Shown piece after piece: positions 8,572-17,887 of a DNA stretch of 64,000 nt. This stretch comes from Streptomyces smyrnaeus. GTDB lineage: Bacteria > Actinomycetota > Actinomycetes > Streptomycetales > Streptomycetaceae. How positions within the stretch are numbered: position 1 is the stretch's first letter; each line of letters begins with the position of its first letter. A program made the position numbers and the translations under genes. Under the pieces are notes generated by a model. The model made no database searches, was not told the DNA's origin, and saw only the letters and a list, made by a program, of their open reading frames with translations. Location: NCBI RefSeq assembly GCF_017676345.1, contig NZ_JAFFZM010000030.1:1-64000 (forward strand). Reading direction: 5' to 3'.

Positions 8572-9933
8572 CTACAGCACCGGCAGGCTCTTGCGCAACT
8601 CGAAGGCGGTGACCTCGCTGCGGTACTCCTCCCACTCCTGCTTCTTGTTGCGCAGGAAGAAGTCGAACACATGCTCGCCCAGTGTCTGGGCGACCAGTTC
8701 GCTGCGTTCCATGAGGCTGATCGCCTCTCCGAGGTTCTGCGGCAGCGGCTCGATCCCCATGGCGCGTCGCTCCGCGTCGGAGAGCGCCCACACGTCGTCG
8801 TCGGCCCCGGCCGGGAGTTCGTAGCCCTCCTCGATGCCCTTGAGGCCGGCGGCGAGCAGCACGGCGTAGGCGAGGTAGGGGTTGGCTCCGGAGTCGAGGG
8901 AGCGCATCTCGATGCGGGTGGAGCCGGTCTTGCCGGGCTTGTACATCGGTACGCGGACCAGCGCGGAGCGGTTGTTGTGGCCCCAGCAGATGTACGAGGG
9001 GGATTCGCCGCCCTCTCCGGCCGTGCGGTTGGCGCCGCCCCAGATGCGCTTGTAGGAGTTGACCCACTGGTTGGTGACGGCGGAGATCTCCCCGGCGTGG
9101 GTGAGCAGCCCGGCGATGAAGGAGCGGCCGACCTTGGAGAGCTGGTACTCGGCGCCGGACTCGTAGAAGGCGTTGCGGTCGCCCTCGAACAGGGAGAGGT
9201 GGGTGTGCATGCCGGAGCCGGGGTATTCGGAGAACGGCTTGGGCATGAAGGTGGCCTGGACGCCCTGCTCCAGTGCGACCTGCTTCATGACCAGGCGGAA
9301 CGTCATGATGTTGTCGGCGGTGGACAGCGCGTCGGCGTAGCGCAGGTCGATCTCCTGCTGGCCGGGGGCCCCCTCGTGGTGGGAGAACTCCACGGAGATG
9401 CCCATGGACTCCAGCATGGTGATGGCCTGGCGGCGGAAGTCCATGCCGACGTTCTGCGGGGTGTGGTCGAAGTATCCGGAGGAGTCGGCCGGAACGGGGC
9501 GGGAGCCGTCCACCGGCTTGTCCTTGAGCAGGTAGAACTCGATCTCCGGGTGGGTGTAGAAGGTGAACCCGAGGTCGGAGGCCTTGGCCAGCGCGCGCTT
9601 GAGGACGTAGCGCGGGTCCGCGTAGGAGGGGGAGCCGTCCGGCATCAGGATGTCGCAGAACATGCGTGCGGTACCGGGGGCCTCGGCCCGCCACGGCAGT
9701 ATCTGGAAGGTGCCGGGGTCGGGCTTGGCGATCATGTCGGACTCGTAGACGCGGGCGAAGCCCTCGATGGCCGAGCCGTCGAAGCCCATCCCCTCATCGA
9801 AGGCCTGTTCGAGTTCGGCGGGGGCGACCGCGACCGATTTCAGGAAGCCGAGGACATCGGTGAACCAGAGCCGGACGAACCGGATGTCGCGCTCCTCCAG
9901 CGTGCGGAGGACGAATTCCTGCTGCTTGTCCAT
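8572..9933 (-). CDS. glnA2: Glutamine synthetase-like enzyme GlnA2 (probable gamma-glutamylpolyamine synthetase)
   Basis: 453-residue type I glutamine synthetase-fold ligase. The start 'MDKQQEFVLRTLEERDIRF', the Mg-binding 'GSGMHTHLSLF' and the 'NPYLAYAVLLAAGLKG' region are typical. In Streptomyces coelicolor the homologue beside glnE has been shown to glutamylate polyamines rather than make glutamine (established knowledge; the function here is inferred by homology and position). The tyrosine adenylylated by GlnE in true GlnA proteins (N-L-Y-D-L motif) corresponds here to D-V-W-A-L, with Trp382 in its place, so this enzyme is probably not a GlnE substrate. The ATG at 9933 has AAGGA ten bases upstream. 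The role assignment is less certain than the family. Confidence 0.9.
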   Translation of the reverse strand: MDKQQEFVLRTLEERDIRFVRLWFTDVLGFLKSVAVAPAELEQAFDEGMGFDGSAIEGFARVYESDMIAKPDPGTFQILPWRAEAPGTARMFCDILMPDGSPSYADPRYVLKRALAKASDLGFTFYTHPEIEFYLLKDKPVDGSRPVPADSSGYFDHTPQNVGMDFRRQAITMLESMGISVEFSHHEGAPGQQEIDLRYADALSTADNIMTFRLVMKQVALEQGVQATFMPKPFSEYPGSGMHTHLSLFEGDRNAFYESGAEYQLSKVGRSFIAGLLTHAGEISAVTNQWVNSYKRIWGGANRTAGEGGESPSYICWGHNNRSALVRVPMYKPGKTGSTRIEMRSLDSGANPYLAYAVLLAAGLKGIEEGYELPAGADDDVWALSDAERRAMGIEPLPQNLGEAISLMERSELVAQTLGEHVFDFFLRNKKQEWEEYRSEVTAFELRKSLPVL

Positions 9934-10251
9934 GGGGCCTATCCTTGCAGGTCAGAGGGGTTCGCTCGGGTCCCCCGGCGCACGGGGCCATATCAGCATT
10001 CCACCACAGGGTTTCCGCTGGATTGCGCGGCCCGATCCGATCGTTTCACAGCGGACGACAGCGAGCATCGCCTCGCACCCGCACGCACACTGTGTGATGC
10101 CAAGGTCACACATGGAGTCGTCCGCGGGCAAAGCCGCGGGGGCGAGTGCGGGCGGTGGAATTTCCGGGAACCCACGCGCATTGAGAGGGGTGACAGGTAG
10201 TTCAATGGTCAACTACTTCGACCGAGCGCACCACCGAGGACGGCGAGCATC
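9934..10251. other. Divergent intergenic region, glnA2 / LLM oxidoreductase
   Basis: 318 bases without a gene. It must carry the promoters for glnA2 (leftward) and the flavin oxidoreductase pair (rightward). The only clear structure is the palindrome at 10197-10216; no obvious GlnR-like box was recognised. Confidence 0.7.
10197..10216. promoter_or_regulatory. Palindromic operator candidate upstream of the LLM oxidoreductase pair
   Basis: GTAGTT-N8-AACTAC, with the inner bases (TTCAATGGTCAA) also partly symmetric. Size and half-site spacing resemble a MarR- or TetR-type operator. It is centred about 45 bases before the ATG at 10252. No regulator gene is adjacent. Confidence 0.45.
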
Positions 10252-11358
10252 ATGACGGCCACGGCCACCCCCATCCAGTTCGGGATCTTCACCGTCGGCG
10301 ACGTGACACCCGACCCCACCACGGGACGTACGCCGACCGAGCACGAGCGGATCAAGGCGATGCTGACCATCGCCCTGAAGGCGGAGGAGGTGGGACTCGA
10401 CGTCTTCGCCACCGGCGAGCACCACAACCCACCGTTCGTACCGTCCTCGCCGACGACCATGCTCGGCTACCTCGCGGCCCGGACCGAGCGGCTGATCCTC
10501 TCCACCTCCACCACCCTGATCACCACCAACGACCCGGTGAAGATCGCCGAGGACTTCGCGATGCTCCAGCACATCGCGGACGGCCGCGTCGATGTGATGA
10601 TGGGCCGCGGCAACACCGGCCCGGTCTACCCCTGGTTCGGCCAGGACATCCGGCAGGGCATCCCGCTGGCGATCGAGAACTACGCGCTGCTGCGCAAGCT
10701 GTGGACCGAGGACGTCGTCGACTGGCAGGGCCGCTTCCGCACCCCCCTCCAGGGCTTCACCTCCACCCCCCGCCCGCTGGACGGCGTCCCCCCGTTCGTC
10801 TGGCACGGGTCGATCCGCAGCCCGGAGATCGCCGAACAGGCCGCGTACTACGGCGACGGCTTCTTCGCCAACAACATCTTCTGGCCCAAGGACCACTTCA
10901 AGCAGCTGATCAATCTCTACCGCGACCGCTTCGAGCACTACGGTCACGGCACCCGCGAGCAGGCCCTCGTCGGCCTGGGCGGTCAGGTCTTCATGCGGCG
11001 CAGGTCCCAGGACGCGGTCGCGGAGTTCCGCCCCTACTTCGACAACGCCCCCGTCTACGGGCACGGACCCAGCCTGGAGGAGTTCACCGACCAGACCCCG
11101 CTGACCGTCGGCAGCCCCCAGGAGGTCATCGACAAGACGCTGACCTTCCGCGAGTCCTTCGGCGACTACCAGCGCCAGCTCTTCCTCATGGACCACGCCG
11201 GTCTGCCGCTCAAGACCGTGCTGGAGCAGCTGGACATGCTGGGCGAGGAGGTCGTACCGGTACTGCGCGAGGAAATGGCCGCCCGGCGCCCCGCCGGGAC
11301 CGCCGACGCCCCCACCCACGCCGCGCGGGTCGCACAACACGAGGGAGCCGCCGTATGA
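10252..11358 (+). CDS. LLM-class flavin-dependent oxidoreductase, CE1758 family
   Basis: 368-residue luciferase-like monooxygenase (TIM barrel using reduced flavin). Family marks include 'FGIFTVGDVTPDP' at the N terminus, 'EEVGLDVFATGEHHNPPF' and 'GRVDVMMGRGNTGPV'. It belongs to the group that always occurs in tandem with a small NADPH-dependent FMN reductase (the CE1758/CE1759 'LLM duo' of Corynebacteriales and Streptomyces). That partner follows here with an ATGA overlap, so the two are translationally coupled and the reductase probably supplies FMNH2. The physiological substrate is unknown. The ATG at 10252 is preceded by GAGGA. Confidence 0.88.
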   Translation: MTATATPIQFGIFTVGDVTPDPTTGRTPTEHERIKAMLTIALKAEEVGLDVFATGEHHNPPFVPSSPTTMLGYLAARTERLILSTSTTLITTNDPVKIAEDFAMLQHIADGRVDVMMGRGNTGPVYPWFGQDIRQGIPLAIENYALLRKLWTEDVVDWQGRFRTPLQGFTSTPRPLDGVPPFVWHGSIRSPEIAEQAAYYGDGFFANNIFWPKDHFKQLINLYRDRFEHYGHGTREQALVGLGGQVFMRRRSQDAVAEFRPYFDNAPVYGHGPSLEEFTDQTPLTVGSPQEVIDKTLTFRESFGDYQRQLFLMDHAGLPLKTVLEQLDMLGEEVVPVLREEMAARRPAGTADAPTHAARVAQHEGAAV

Positions 11359-11996
11359 CATCCGCCGACAGCACCCGTCCGGTGCGGCTGGCCGTCGTCT
11401 CGGCCGGACTGAGCGAACCGTCGTCCACCCGGCTGCTGGCCGACCGGCTCGCCGAGGCGACCCGGGTCGCGCTCCGCGAGGAGGGCGTCGAGGCCGAGGC
11501 CGGGGTCGTCGAACTCCGGGAAGTGGCCACCCAGATCGCCCACAACTTCGTCACCGGCTTCGCGGACGCGCGGCTGCGCGAGGCGATCGAGCAGGTGACG
11601 GAGGCGGACGGACTGATCGCCGTCACCCCGGTCTTCTCCGCCTCCTACAGCGGACTGTTCAAGTCGTTCTTCGACGTACTGGACAAGGACGCCCTGGCCG
11701 GCAAGCCCGTACTGCTGGGCGCCACCGGCGGCACTCCGCGCCACTCGCTCGTCCTGGAGCACGCCATGCGACCGCTGTTCGCCTATCTGCGCGCGGTGGC
11801 GGCACCCACCGCCGTCTACGCGGCCACCGACGACTGGGCCGCCCGGGATGACGACTTCTCCCGCCGGATCGCCCGCGCGGGCGGCGAACTGGCGAGCCTG
11901 GTCGCCCCGCACGCCGCGGCGGGCACCTCCCCCACCGCGGAACCGGACGTGGTGCCCTTCGAGCAGCAACTCGCCGCGCTCCGCGTGGAGGAGTGA
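11355..11996 (+). CDS. NADPH-dependent FMN reductase, CE1759 family
   Basis: 213-residue flavodoxin-like reductase. The N-terminal strand 'RLAVVSAGLSEPSSTRLLAD' forms the phosphate-binding loop, and 'ADGLIAVTPVFSASYSGLFK' and 'GKPVLLGATGGTPRHSLVL' are the conserved FMN-contacting segments of this family. Its start overlaps the stop of the LLM oxidoreductase by four bases. It is convergent with the GH127 gene, separated by a strong hairpin. Expected role: reduction of FMN for its partner enzyme. Confidence 0.87.
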   Translation: MTSADSTRPVRLAVVSAGLSEPSSTRLLADRLAEATRVALREEGVEAEAGVVELREVATQIAHNFVTGFADARLREAIEQVTEADGLIAVTPVFSASYSGLFKSFFDVLDKDALAGKPVLLGATGGTPRHSLVLEHAMRPLFAYLRAVAAPTAVYAATDDWAARDDDFSRRIARAGGELASLVAPHAAAGTSPTAEPDVVPFEQQLAALRVEE

Positions 11997-12003
11997 CCGA
12001 GCA

Positions 12004-12040
12004 CCCGGTGCCCCGGCGCCACCAGCGCCGGGGCCACCCG
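12004..12040. terminator. Bidirectional terminator between the FMN reductase and GH127 genes
   Basis: Core stem CCCCGGCGC / GCGCCGGGG (9 bp, perfect, 5-base loop at 12020-12024), extended outward by partly paired CCGGTG / CCACCCGG. It lies in the 55-base gap between convergent genes. Confidence 0.65.
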
Positions 12041-12051
12041 GCCTTCTGGGC

Positions 12052-14001
12052 TCAGCGGTCCTGGTCCCGGGCGGGGAGCCAGACGCGCATGGCGGAGGGC
12101 GCGCGCTCGGCCCACTGGTGGTAGGGGACGAGTCCCAGCTGAACGGTACGCGCCGCCTCCGGCGTCCTCGGGGCGGGTGCCGGCCCGTACGGCCACACCG
12201 GTTCCGGACCGGGCCGGCGGTCGGTGAACGCGCGGACGAAGACGTGGCCCTCGCGTTCCACCGGCGCGGTGGCGCCGTCCACCGTCAGATCGTCCAGCCC
12301 GGTGCCATCCGGCAGGTCGTGGGATTCCGCGCAGTACACCAGCGGGCCGCGCTCGACGGCCACGCAGCCGCGCACGGCGTCGATGCGAGGGTCCGGCCAG
12401 GTGAAGCGCGGGTGCGTGGGGAGGTGGAGCCGGATCTCCTCGCCGGGCACGAGTTCACGGTCCACGACGACCCCTCCTGGCGCTGCGGGGCGGCGGTTGC
12501 CGCCCTCGTCGAGCACCGCGCCGTCGGCCCAGTCGGGGACGCGCAGGCGCAGTGCCATCGGGCCCTCGGGCGCCCGCAGTACGCGTACGGTCACCAGGCC
12601 GTCGTACGGGTAGGCGGTGTCGATCTCGACCTCGACGGTGCGCCCGTCCCCCAGTTCGGCGCTGATTTGTCCGCCGGCGTACTGCAGCACGGTCAGCTCC
12701 CGCTCCCCCGCGGTGGCGAGGTAGGTGTGCCAGGTGGCCAGGGTGCGGGCGACGTTGGTGGGGCAGCACGACACGTCGAACCACGCGGCGCGGGAGCCGC
12801 CTTCCGCACGCTGGCTCACCTCGCGGTCGTCGGACACGTCACCCGCTGTCCGCTGGTGCAGCGGGTTGGCGTAGAAGAAGGCCCGGCCGTCCGAGCGCGG
12901 CGAGGTGGCGATCACATTGAAGGCGGTGCGCTCGATGAGGTCTGCGTACCGCATGTCTCCCGTGGCGAGATGGAGCCGCCAGGACACCATGACCGAGGCG
13001 ACGCCGGCACAGGTCTCGCAGTAGGCGCGGTCCGGGGGCAGCTCCCAGTCCTCGCCGAAGCCCTCGTCCTGGTGGCGGGAGCCCATGCCGCCGGTCAGAT
13101 AGGTGCGCCGGGAGACCGCGTTCGTCCACTGGCGCTCGATCGCGGCGAGCAGGCCGCGATCGTCCCGTTCCACCGCGACGTCGACCGCGGCGGCCGACAG
13201 ATACAGCTGGCGCACGGCGTGGCCGCGCCAGGTGTCGGCCTCGCGGACCGGGAGGTCGTCCTGGAAGTAGGCTCGGCCCAGCGGGATGTCCCGGAGGGTC
13301 CGGTGGCCGCGTCGGTCGAGGAACAGCCGGGCCTGGTCCAGATAGCGGCTCTCGCCGAGTGCCCGCCCGAACTCGGCCAGGCCGAGTTCGATCTCCGGAT
13401 GGCCGCAGACGGCCTGCAGCCCGTCGGGGCCGAAGGTCGCACAGACGTGGTCGGCGGCGCGGCGGGCCACGGCCACCAGCTCGTCGTCGCCCCAGGTGCG
13501 CAGCCGCGCGACAGCCGCCTGGAGCAGGTGCCCGGTGCAGTACAGCTCGTGGCCCCATTCCAGGTCGATGTAGCGGTGCTGCTGGTTCGTGTGGCCGTAG
13601 CAGGTGTTGAGGTAGCCGTCGCTGTCCTGGGCGCGGGCGACGCGCGCGGTCAGGCGCCGCACGGCGTCGTCGTGCGCCGGTTCGCCCGACCTGCCGTACT
13701 CCCAGGCCAGGGCCTCGATGAGCTTGTAGACCTCGGAGTCGGAGAAGGTCCAACCGGGCCGGTCGGTACGGGTGGTGCCGTCCGCGACGCGGTCGAAGTT
13801 GGCCAGCCAGCCCAGCCGCTCCATCCACTCCTCGCAGTGCGCGAGGGTCGCGGTGGCGTTGGTGGCCTGGAGTTTCGCCCAGTAGCCGCCGGTGAGCTTC
13901 ACCTGGGCCATGCCGAGTGGCCGGTGGGCGCCTCGGGGCGGTACGACCGGCCGGCCACCGCTCGGATCGACCGCGCTCGTCGCGTTCTCCTCGGCCGTCA
14001 C
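12052..14001 (-). CDS. GH127 family protein, beta-L-arabinofuranosidase-like
   Basis: 649-residue intracellular (no signal peptide) (alpha/alpha)6-barrel enzyme. The opening segment 'VKLTGGYWAKLQATNATATL' and the metal-binding residues Glu329 and Cys331 (YCETCAG) and Cys412-Cys413 (SCCPTN) match the zinc site and the nucleophilic cysteine of the GH127 enzyme HypBA1, in which a Cys acts with Zn2+ (established knowledge). GH127 enzymes remove beta-L-arabinofuranose or related sugars from plant arabinoglycans. The GTG start overlaps the stop of the GH31 gene (GTGA), so it is the last gene of the sugar operon. Exact specificity is not shown by sequence. Confidence 0.85.
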   Translation of the reverse strand: MTAEENATSAVDPSGGRPVVPPRGAHRPLGMAQVKLTGGYWAKLQATNATATLAHCEEWMERLGWLANFDRVADGTTRTDRPGWTFSDSEVYKLIEALAWEYGRSGEPAHDDAVRRLTARVARAQDSDGYLNTCYGHTNQQHRYIDLEWGHELYCTGHLLQAAVARLRTWGDDELVAVARRAADHVCATFGPDGLQAVCGHPEIELGLAEFGRALGESRYLDQARLFLDRRGHRTLRDIPLGRAYFQDDLPVREADTWRGHAVRQLYLSAAAVDVAVERDDRGLLAAIERQWTNAVSRRTYLTGGMGSRHQDEGFGEDWELPPDRAYCETCAGVASVMVSWRLHLATGDMRYADLIERTAFNVIATSPRSDGRAFFYANPLHQRTAGDVSDDREVSQRAEGGSRAAWFDVSCCPTNVARTLATWHTYLATAGERELTVLQYAGGQISAELGDGRTVEVEIDTAYPYDGLVTVRVLRAPEGPMALRLRVPDWADGAVLDEGGNRRPAAPGGVVVDRELVPGEEIRLHLPTHPRFTWPDPRIDAVRGCVAVERGPLVYCAESHDLPDGTGLDDLTVDGATAPVEREGHVFVRAFTDRRPGPEPVWPYGPAPAPRTPEAARTVQLGLVPYHQWAERAPSAMRVWLPARDQDR

Positions 14002-16022
14002 GCGGCTCCTCCCTTGTGCTCGGTCAGCGGTATGTCCGCACCCTCGCGGGTGAAGACGGGTATGCGGTCGATGGGTGCGGCGGCCTCCACCGTGGTTCCG
14101 CCGTCGTGGAGTTCGCCGGTCGCCGCGTCGGTCCAGCGGGTGCCGGCCGGGAGGTAGACCTCTCGTGCGCGTTGTCCGGCCTGGGCGACAGGGGCGACGA
14201 GGAGGTCCGGGCCGAACAGGAACGCGTCGTCGGTCCGCCAGGCGCGCGGGTCGTCCGGGTGGTCCACGAACAGGGGCCGCATCGGCGGCAGCCCGGTCCG
14301 CGCGGCGGTACGCATCTGCCGGTGGATGTAGGGGCGCAGCCGCTCACGCAGATGCAGCAGACCGGAGATGATCCCGTACGCCTCATCGCCGTACGACCAC
14401 ACCTCGTTGGGTCCGCCCGATTGCGCGTACGAGGTGGGGGTGCGCGGTTCGCGGTCGCCGTGCAGCCGGAAGAGCGGGCAGAACACGCCGAACTGGAACC
14501 AGCGGATCATCAGTTCGCGGTAGGCCGGGTCGCGTGCGTCGCCGCCGTGGAAGCCGCCGATGTCGGTGGTCCACCACGGGATGCCGGAGACGGCGACGTT
14601 CAGCCCCGCGCGGATCTGCTGCCGCAAGGACTCCCAGGTGGCGGGGATGTCCCCGGACCACACCGCGGCGCCGTACTTCTGCGCGCCCGCCCACGCCGAG
14701 CGGCACAGCAGAACCGTGCCGGCAGCCTCGCCGTCGGCGGCCATCCCCTCTGCGAACAGGCGGGCGTTGTCCCGAGGGTAGATGCCGGCGACCTCCGCGC
14801 CGGGGCCCGCGTACAGCGTCAGGTTCGCCGGGTGGGCCGGGTTCAGCTCGGGTTCACAGGCGTCGAGCCAGAAGGCCCTGATGCCCAGATCGCGGTAGCC
14901 CCGCCGGACCCGCTCCCACACGTAGGCCCGGGTTTCGGGGTTGGTCGGGTCGTAGAAGGCCACCGGCATCGGGGCGGCCATGTGCTTGTCCTGGATGGTC
15001 TGGTGGAACTCGACGCCCTGGTCGCTGCCGACGAGCAGACCGCGGTCCCGGTAGTCCGCGAAGTGCTCGGCCAGCGGGGAGACGGTCGGCCAGATGGAGA
15101 CCATCAGCTCGACCCCCGACTCGGCCAGTTCGTCGACCATGGCCTGGGGGTCGGGCCACTCGCTCCCGTCGAAGCGGTAGTCGCCCATCGCCGTCCAGTG
15201 GAAGTAGTCGGCGACGATCACGGACAGCGGCAGGCCGCGGCGGCGATGCTCGCGGGCGACGGCGAGGAGTTCGTCCTGGTCGCGGTAGCGCAGCTTGGAC
15301 TGCCAGAAGCCGCTGGCCCACTGCGGAAGCTCCGGGGCGTGGCCGGTGGCGTCGGCGTACCGGGCGAGGATCGCCGCGGGCGTGGGGGCCGCGGTGAGCC
15401 AGTAGTCGATCTCCCGTGCCTGGCCGGCCTGCCAGCGGGTGGCGTTGTGGGCGAACTCGACCCTCCCGAGTGCGGGGCTGTTCCACAGCAGCCCGTAGCC
15501 GCGGTCGGACAGCACGAAGGGGATCGACACCTCGCCGTTGCGCTGGACGAGGTCCAGGGCCAGGCCCTTGAGGTCGAGCCGGCCGTGGGTGCGCTGGCCC
15601 ATCCCGTACAGACGCTCTTCGGGGTGGGCGGCGAACTGCTGGTGCACCTCGTAGGCGCCGGAGCGGTTGCCGTGGAAGACCCGTGCGCCGGGCAGCCAGA
15701 AGTGTTCCCGGCTCTCGGCCAGCAGCACGGCTCCGGTGCTGGTACGGGTGAAGGTCAGCAGCGGCTCGGGGTAGGCGGCGGAGCAGTCGAAGTCCACCGT
15801 CACGGTGAGGTCGCCGTGGACGATCCTGGCGTGGTCCTCGGCGACGTCGATCCGTGGCGCCTCGGACGGCGGGGGCGTGTCGAGCGCACCGTGGCTCTCG
15901 GCCGGGATGCGGTACTGCGCCGCGCGTACCCGGACGCTGTCGGCGCCCCAGGCCTGGAGGGTCAGGATCTCGTGCCGGTGCCGGACCTGGAGGGCGGTGG
16001 CGGAGTGATGAAAGGTCACCAT
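13998..16022 (-). CDS. GH31 glycoside hydrolase (alpha-xylosidase/alpha-glucosidase-like)
   Basis: 674-residue retaining exo-alpha-glycosidase. Catalytic nucleophile Asp387 is in FWLDACEPE and acid/base Asp458 in WSGDIPATW; 'WWTTDIGGFHGG' and 'HGDREPRTP' are further family signatures. The N-terminal beta-sandwich includes 'PEERLYGMGQRTHG'. No signal peptide, so it works on sugars brought in by the adjacent ABC importer. GH31 includes alpha-glucosidases, alpha-xylosidases and alpha-galactosidases; beside a GH127 gene, a plant side-chain sugar such as alpha-xylose or alpha-galactose is more likely than starch (inference). The ATG at 16022 follows the upstream permease stop by only five bases. 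Confidence 0.86.
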   Translation of the reverse strand: MVTFHHSATALQVRHRHEILTLQAWGADSVRVRAAQYRIPAESHGALDTPPPSEAPRIDVAEDHARIVHGDLTVTVDFDCSAAYPEPLLTFTRTSTGAVLLAESREHFWLPGARVFHGNRSGAYEVHQQFAAHPEERLYGMGQRTHGRLDLKGLALDLVQRNGEVSIPFVLSDRGYGLLWNSPALGRVEFAHNATRWQAGQAREIDYWLTAAPTPAAILARYADATGHAPELPQWASGFWQSKLRYRDQDELLAVAREHRRRGLPLSVIVADYFHWTAMGDYRFDGSEWPDPQAMVDELAESGVELMVSIWPTVSPLAEHFADYRDRGLLVGSDQGVEFHQTIQDKHMAAPMPVAFYDPTNPETRAYVWERVRRGYRDLGIRAFWLDACEPELNPAHPANLTLYAGPGAEVAGIYPRDNARLFAEGMAADGEAAGTVLLCRSAWAGAQKYGAAVWSGDIPATWESLRQQIRAGLNVAVSGIPWWTTDIGGFHGGDARDPAYRELMIRWFQFGVFCPLFRLHGDREPRTPTSYAQSGGPNEVWSYGDEAYGIISGLLHLRERLRPYIHRQMRTAARTGLPPMRPLFVDHPDDPRAWRTDDAFLFGPDLLVAPVAQAGQRAREVYLPAGTRWTDAATGELHDGGTTVEAAAPIDRIPVFTREGADIPLTEHKGGAA

Positions 16023-16027
16023 GGGCG

Positions 16028-16870
16028 TCAGTCCTTCACCGCGCCGGCGGTGACCCCGCCGGCGACGAAGCGCTGGGCGACGACGAGGAGCACGGCCGCG
16101 GGTACGGACGCGACGACGGCGGTCGCCATGATCGAGTTCCATTCGGTGGTGTTGTTGCCGATGTAGGCGTAGATGCCGAGGGTGATCGGGACCGCGTCGC
16201 CGTTCCGGTCGAGGGTGGAGGCGAAGATGAAGTCCGACCACGCCCACAGGAACGAGAACAGCGACACCGTCAGGACGGCGTTGCGGCCGAGCGGCAGCAC
16301 CACCCACACGAAGGTCCGCCAGGTCCCGGCGCCGTCGATCCGGGCGGCCTGCATGAGCTCGGAGGGGATGCCGGACATGAAGGCGGCGAGCACCATCACG
16401 GCGAACGGGACGGCGATGGTCGAGTCGGCGACGATCAGGCCCCATACGGAGTTGATCCAGCCGAGCCGCACATAGACGGCGTAGAAGCCGATCGCCATGA
16501 CCACGCTGGGGATCATCTGGGCGACGAGCAGGACGAAGCTGACCGCGCCCCGCCCCCGGCGGAGCAGCTTGGCGAGGGCGAATCCGGCCGGTGCGGAGAT
16601 CAGCAGGGTGAGTGCCACACAGCCCAGTCCGATGCCGAGGCTGGTGCCGAGGGCGGGCAACTGGTCCCGCAGGACGTCGCCGTACCCCTCGAACGTCGGG
16701 TTCCACGGGAACCAGTGCGGCGGGTCGGCCCGCATGTCCTCGGTCCTGGTCAGGGAGACGTTGAACATCCAGTAGACGGGGAAGAGCATCAGGGCGGTGA
16801 GGAAGACGCCCAGTGCGGTCTTCCACCGGGTGCGGCGCCCGGGTGCGGGCCGTGCCGTGCGGAGGGTCAT
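16028..16870 (-). CDS. Sugar ABC transporter permease (MalG type)
   Basis: 280-residue inner-membrane permease with about six transmembrane helices, the first at residues 17-35. The C-terminal half carries the EAA loop 'LMQAARIDGAGTWRTFVWVV', which docks the ATPase. It forms the channel with the MalF-type permease encoded just upstream (4-base overlap). No ATPase gene is present in the locus, so the shared Streptomyces multiple-sugar ATPase MsiK probably energises it (established for CUT1 systems in this genus; inferred here). Confidence 0.9.
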   Translation of the reverse strand: MTLRTARPAPGRRTRWKTALGVFLTALMLFPVYWMFNVSLTRTEDMRADPPHWFPWNPTFEGYGDVLRDQLPALGTSLGIGLGCVALTLLISAPAGFALAKLLRRGRGAVSFVLLVAQMIPSVVMAIGFYAVYVRLGWINSVWGLIVADSTIAVPFAVMVLAAFMSGIPSELMQAARIDGAGTWRTFVWVVLPLGRNAVLTVSLFSFLWAWSDFIFASTLDRNGDAVPITLGIYAYIGNNTTEWNSIMATAVVASVPAAVLLVVAQRFVAGGVTAGAVKD

Positions 16871-17865
16871 GGCTGCTCCCCCTCTTGGTCTGCGTGCTGT
16901 CGGCGCTGCAACTGGAGGTAGACGAAGCCGAAGGCCAGCGCCATGAGGATGAGCAGGTTGCCGACCGTGGCCGCGGGTGAGAAGTCGGGCTGCCCGGTGC
17001 CGAACGCCTCGCGGTAGGACCAGACAGCCAGGGTGGTGGAGACGTTGCCGGGGCCGCCGGTGGTCATGATCCAGATCACGTCCACGACCTTGAGCGTGTA
17101 GACCAGACCGAGCAGCAGTGTGATCGCCGAGACGGGGCGCAGGAGGGGGAACGTCACGCGCCAGAACTGCTGCCAGGCGTTGGCCCCGTCCAGGGCCGCC
17201 GCCTCGTACAGCTCGTCGGGAATGTTCTGCAGCCCGGCGTGCAGGATGACGAGGTTGAACGGGATACCGAGCCAGATGTTCGCGGTGATCACGGAGGTCA
17301 GGGCCCAGTCCGGGTCGGTCAGCCAGTTGATCTGGCCGATGCCGAACGCCTCCAGGGCCGCGTTGACGATGCCGTTGTCGCCCGCCAGCATCCACGCCCA
17401 GGTGGAGCCGGAGACGATCAACGGCAGCAGCCACGGCACCAGGAACATCGCGCGCAGCACTCCCGAGAGCCGGAAGTTGGCGCGGAAGAACACCGCGAGG
17501 GCGAGGCCGATCGCGTACTGCGCGGCGATCGAGACGAAGGTGAAAAGGAGCGTGTTGCGCAGGGCGAGGCCGAAGGTGTCGGAGGTGAGGACGTCGCGGT
17601 AGTTGGCGAAGCCGGTGAACTCGGCGTTCCCGAGCACGAAAGCGCGGACCGTGTAGTCGTGCACGCTCAGTTCGAGATTCCGGTACAGCGGAAAGGCGTA
17701 GAAGATCAGCAGGTAGGCCAGGAGCGGGGCCAGGAACGCCAGTCCCGCCCACTGGGTGGAGCGGATGCGCCGGTGCAGCCGCTGCCGCGGTGGCGGGGCG
17801 ACGGGCGGCGGCTCGCCGCCCGGGGCGCGCACCGCGGGCGCGACCGGCTCGGTGGTCACTCTCAT
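16867..17865 (-). CDS. Sugar ABC transporter permease (MalF type)
   Basis: 332-residue permease. After a Pro-rich cytoplasmic N-terminal tail of about 35 residues, the first helix is 'WAGLAFLAPLLAYLLIFY'; the EAA motif is 'ELYEAAALDGANAWQQFWRV'. It pairs with the MalG-type permease that overlaps its stop codon (ATGA) and with the lipoprotein encoded 22 bases upstream. Confidence 0.9.
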   Translation of the reverse strand: MRVTTEPVAPAVRAPGGEPPPVAPPPRQRLHRRIRSTQWAGLAFLAPLLAYLLIFYAFPLYRNLELSVHDYTVRAFVLGNAEFTGFANYRDVLTSDTFGLALRNTLLFTFVSIAAQYAIGLALAVFFRANFRLSGVLRAMFLVPWLLPLIVSGSTWAWMLAGDNGIVNAALEAFGIGQINWLTDPDWALTSVITANIWLGIPFNLVILHAGLQNIPDELYEAAALDGANAWQQFWRVTFPLLRPVSAITLLLGLVYTLKVVDVIWIMTTGGPGNVSTTLAVWSYREAFGTGQPDFSPAATVGNLLILMALAFGFVYLQLQRRQHADQEGEQP

Positions 17866-17887
17866 GTCGGATTCCTCCGGCCGGCGC

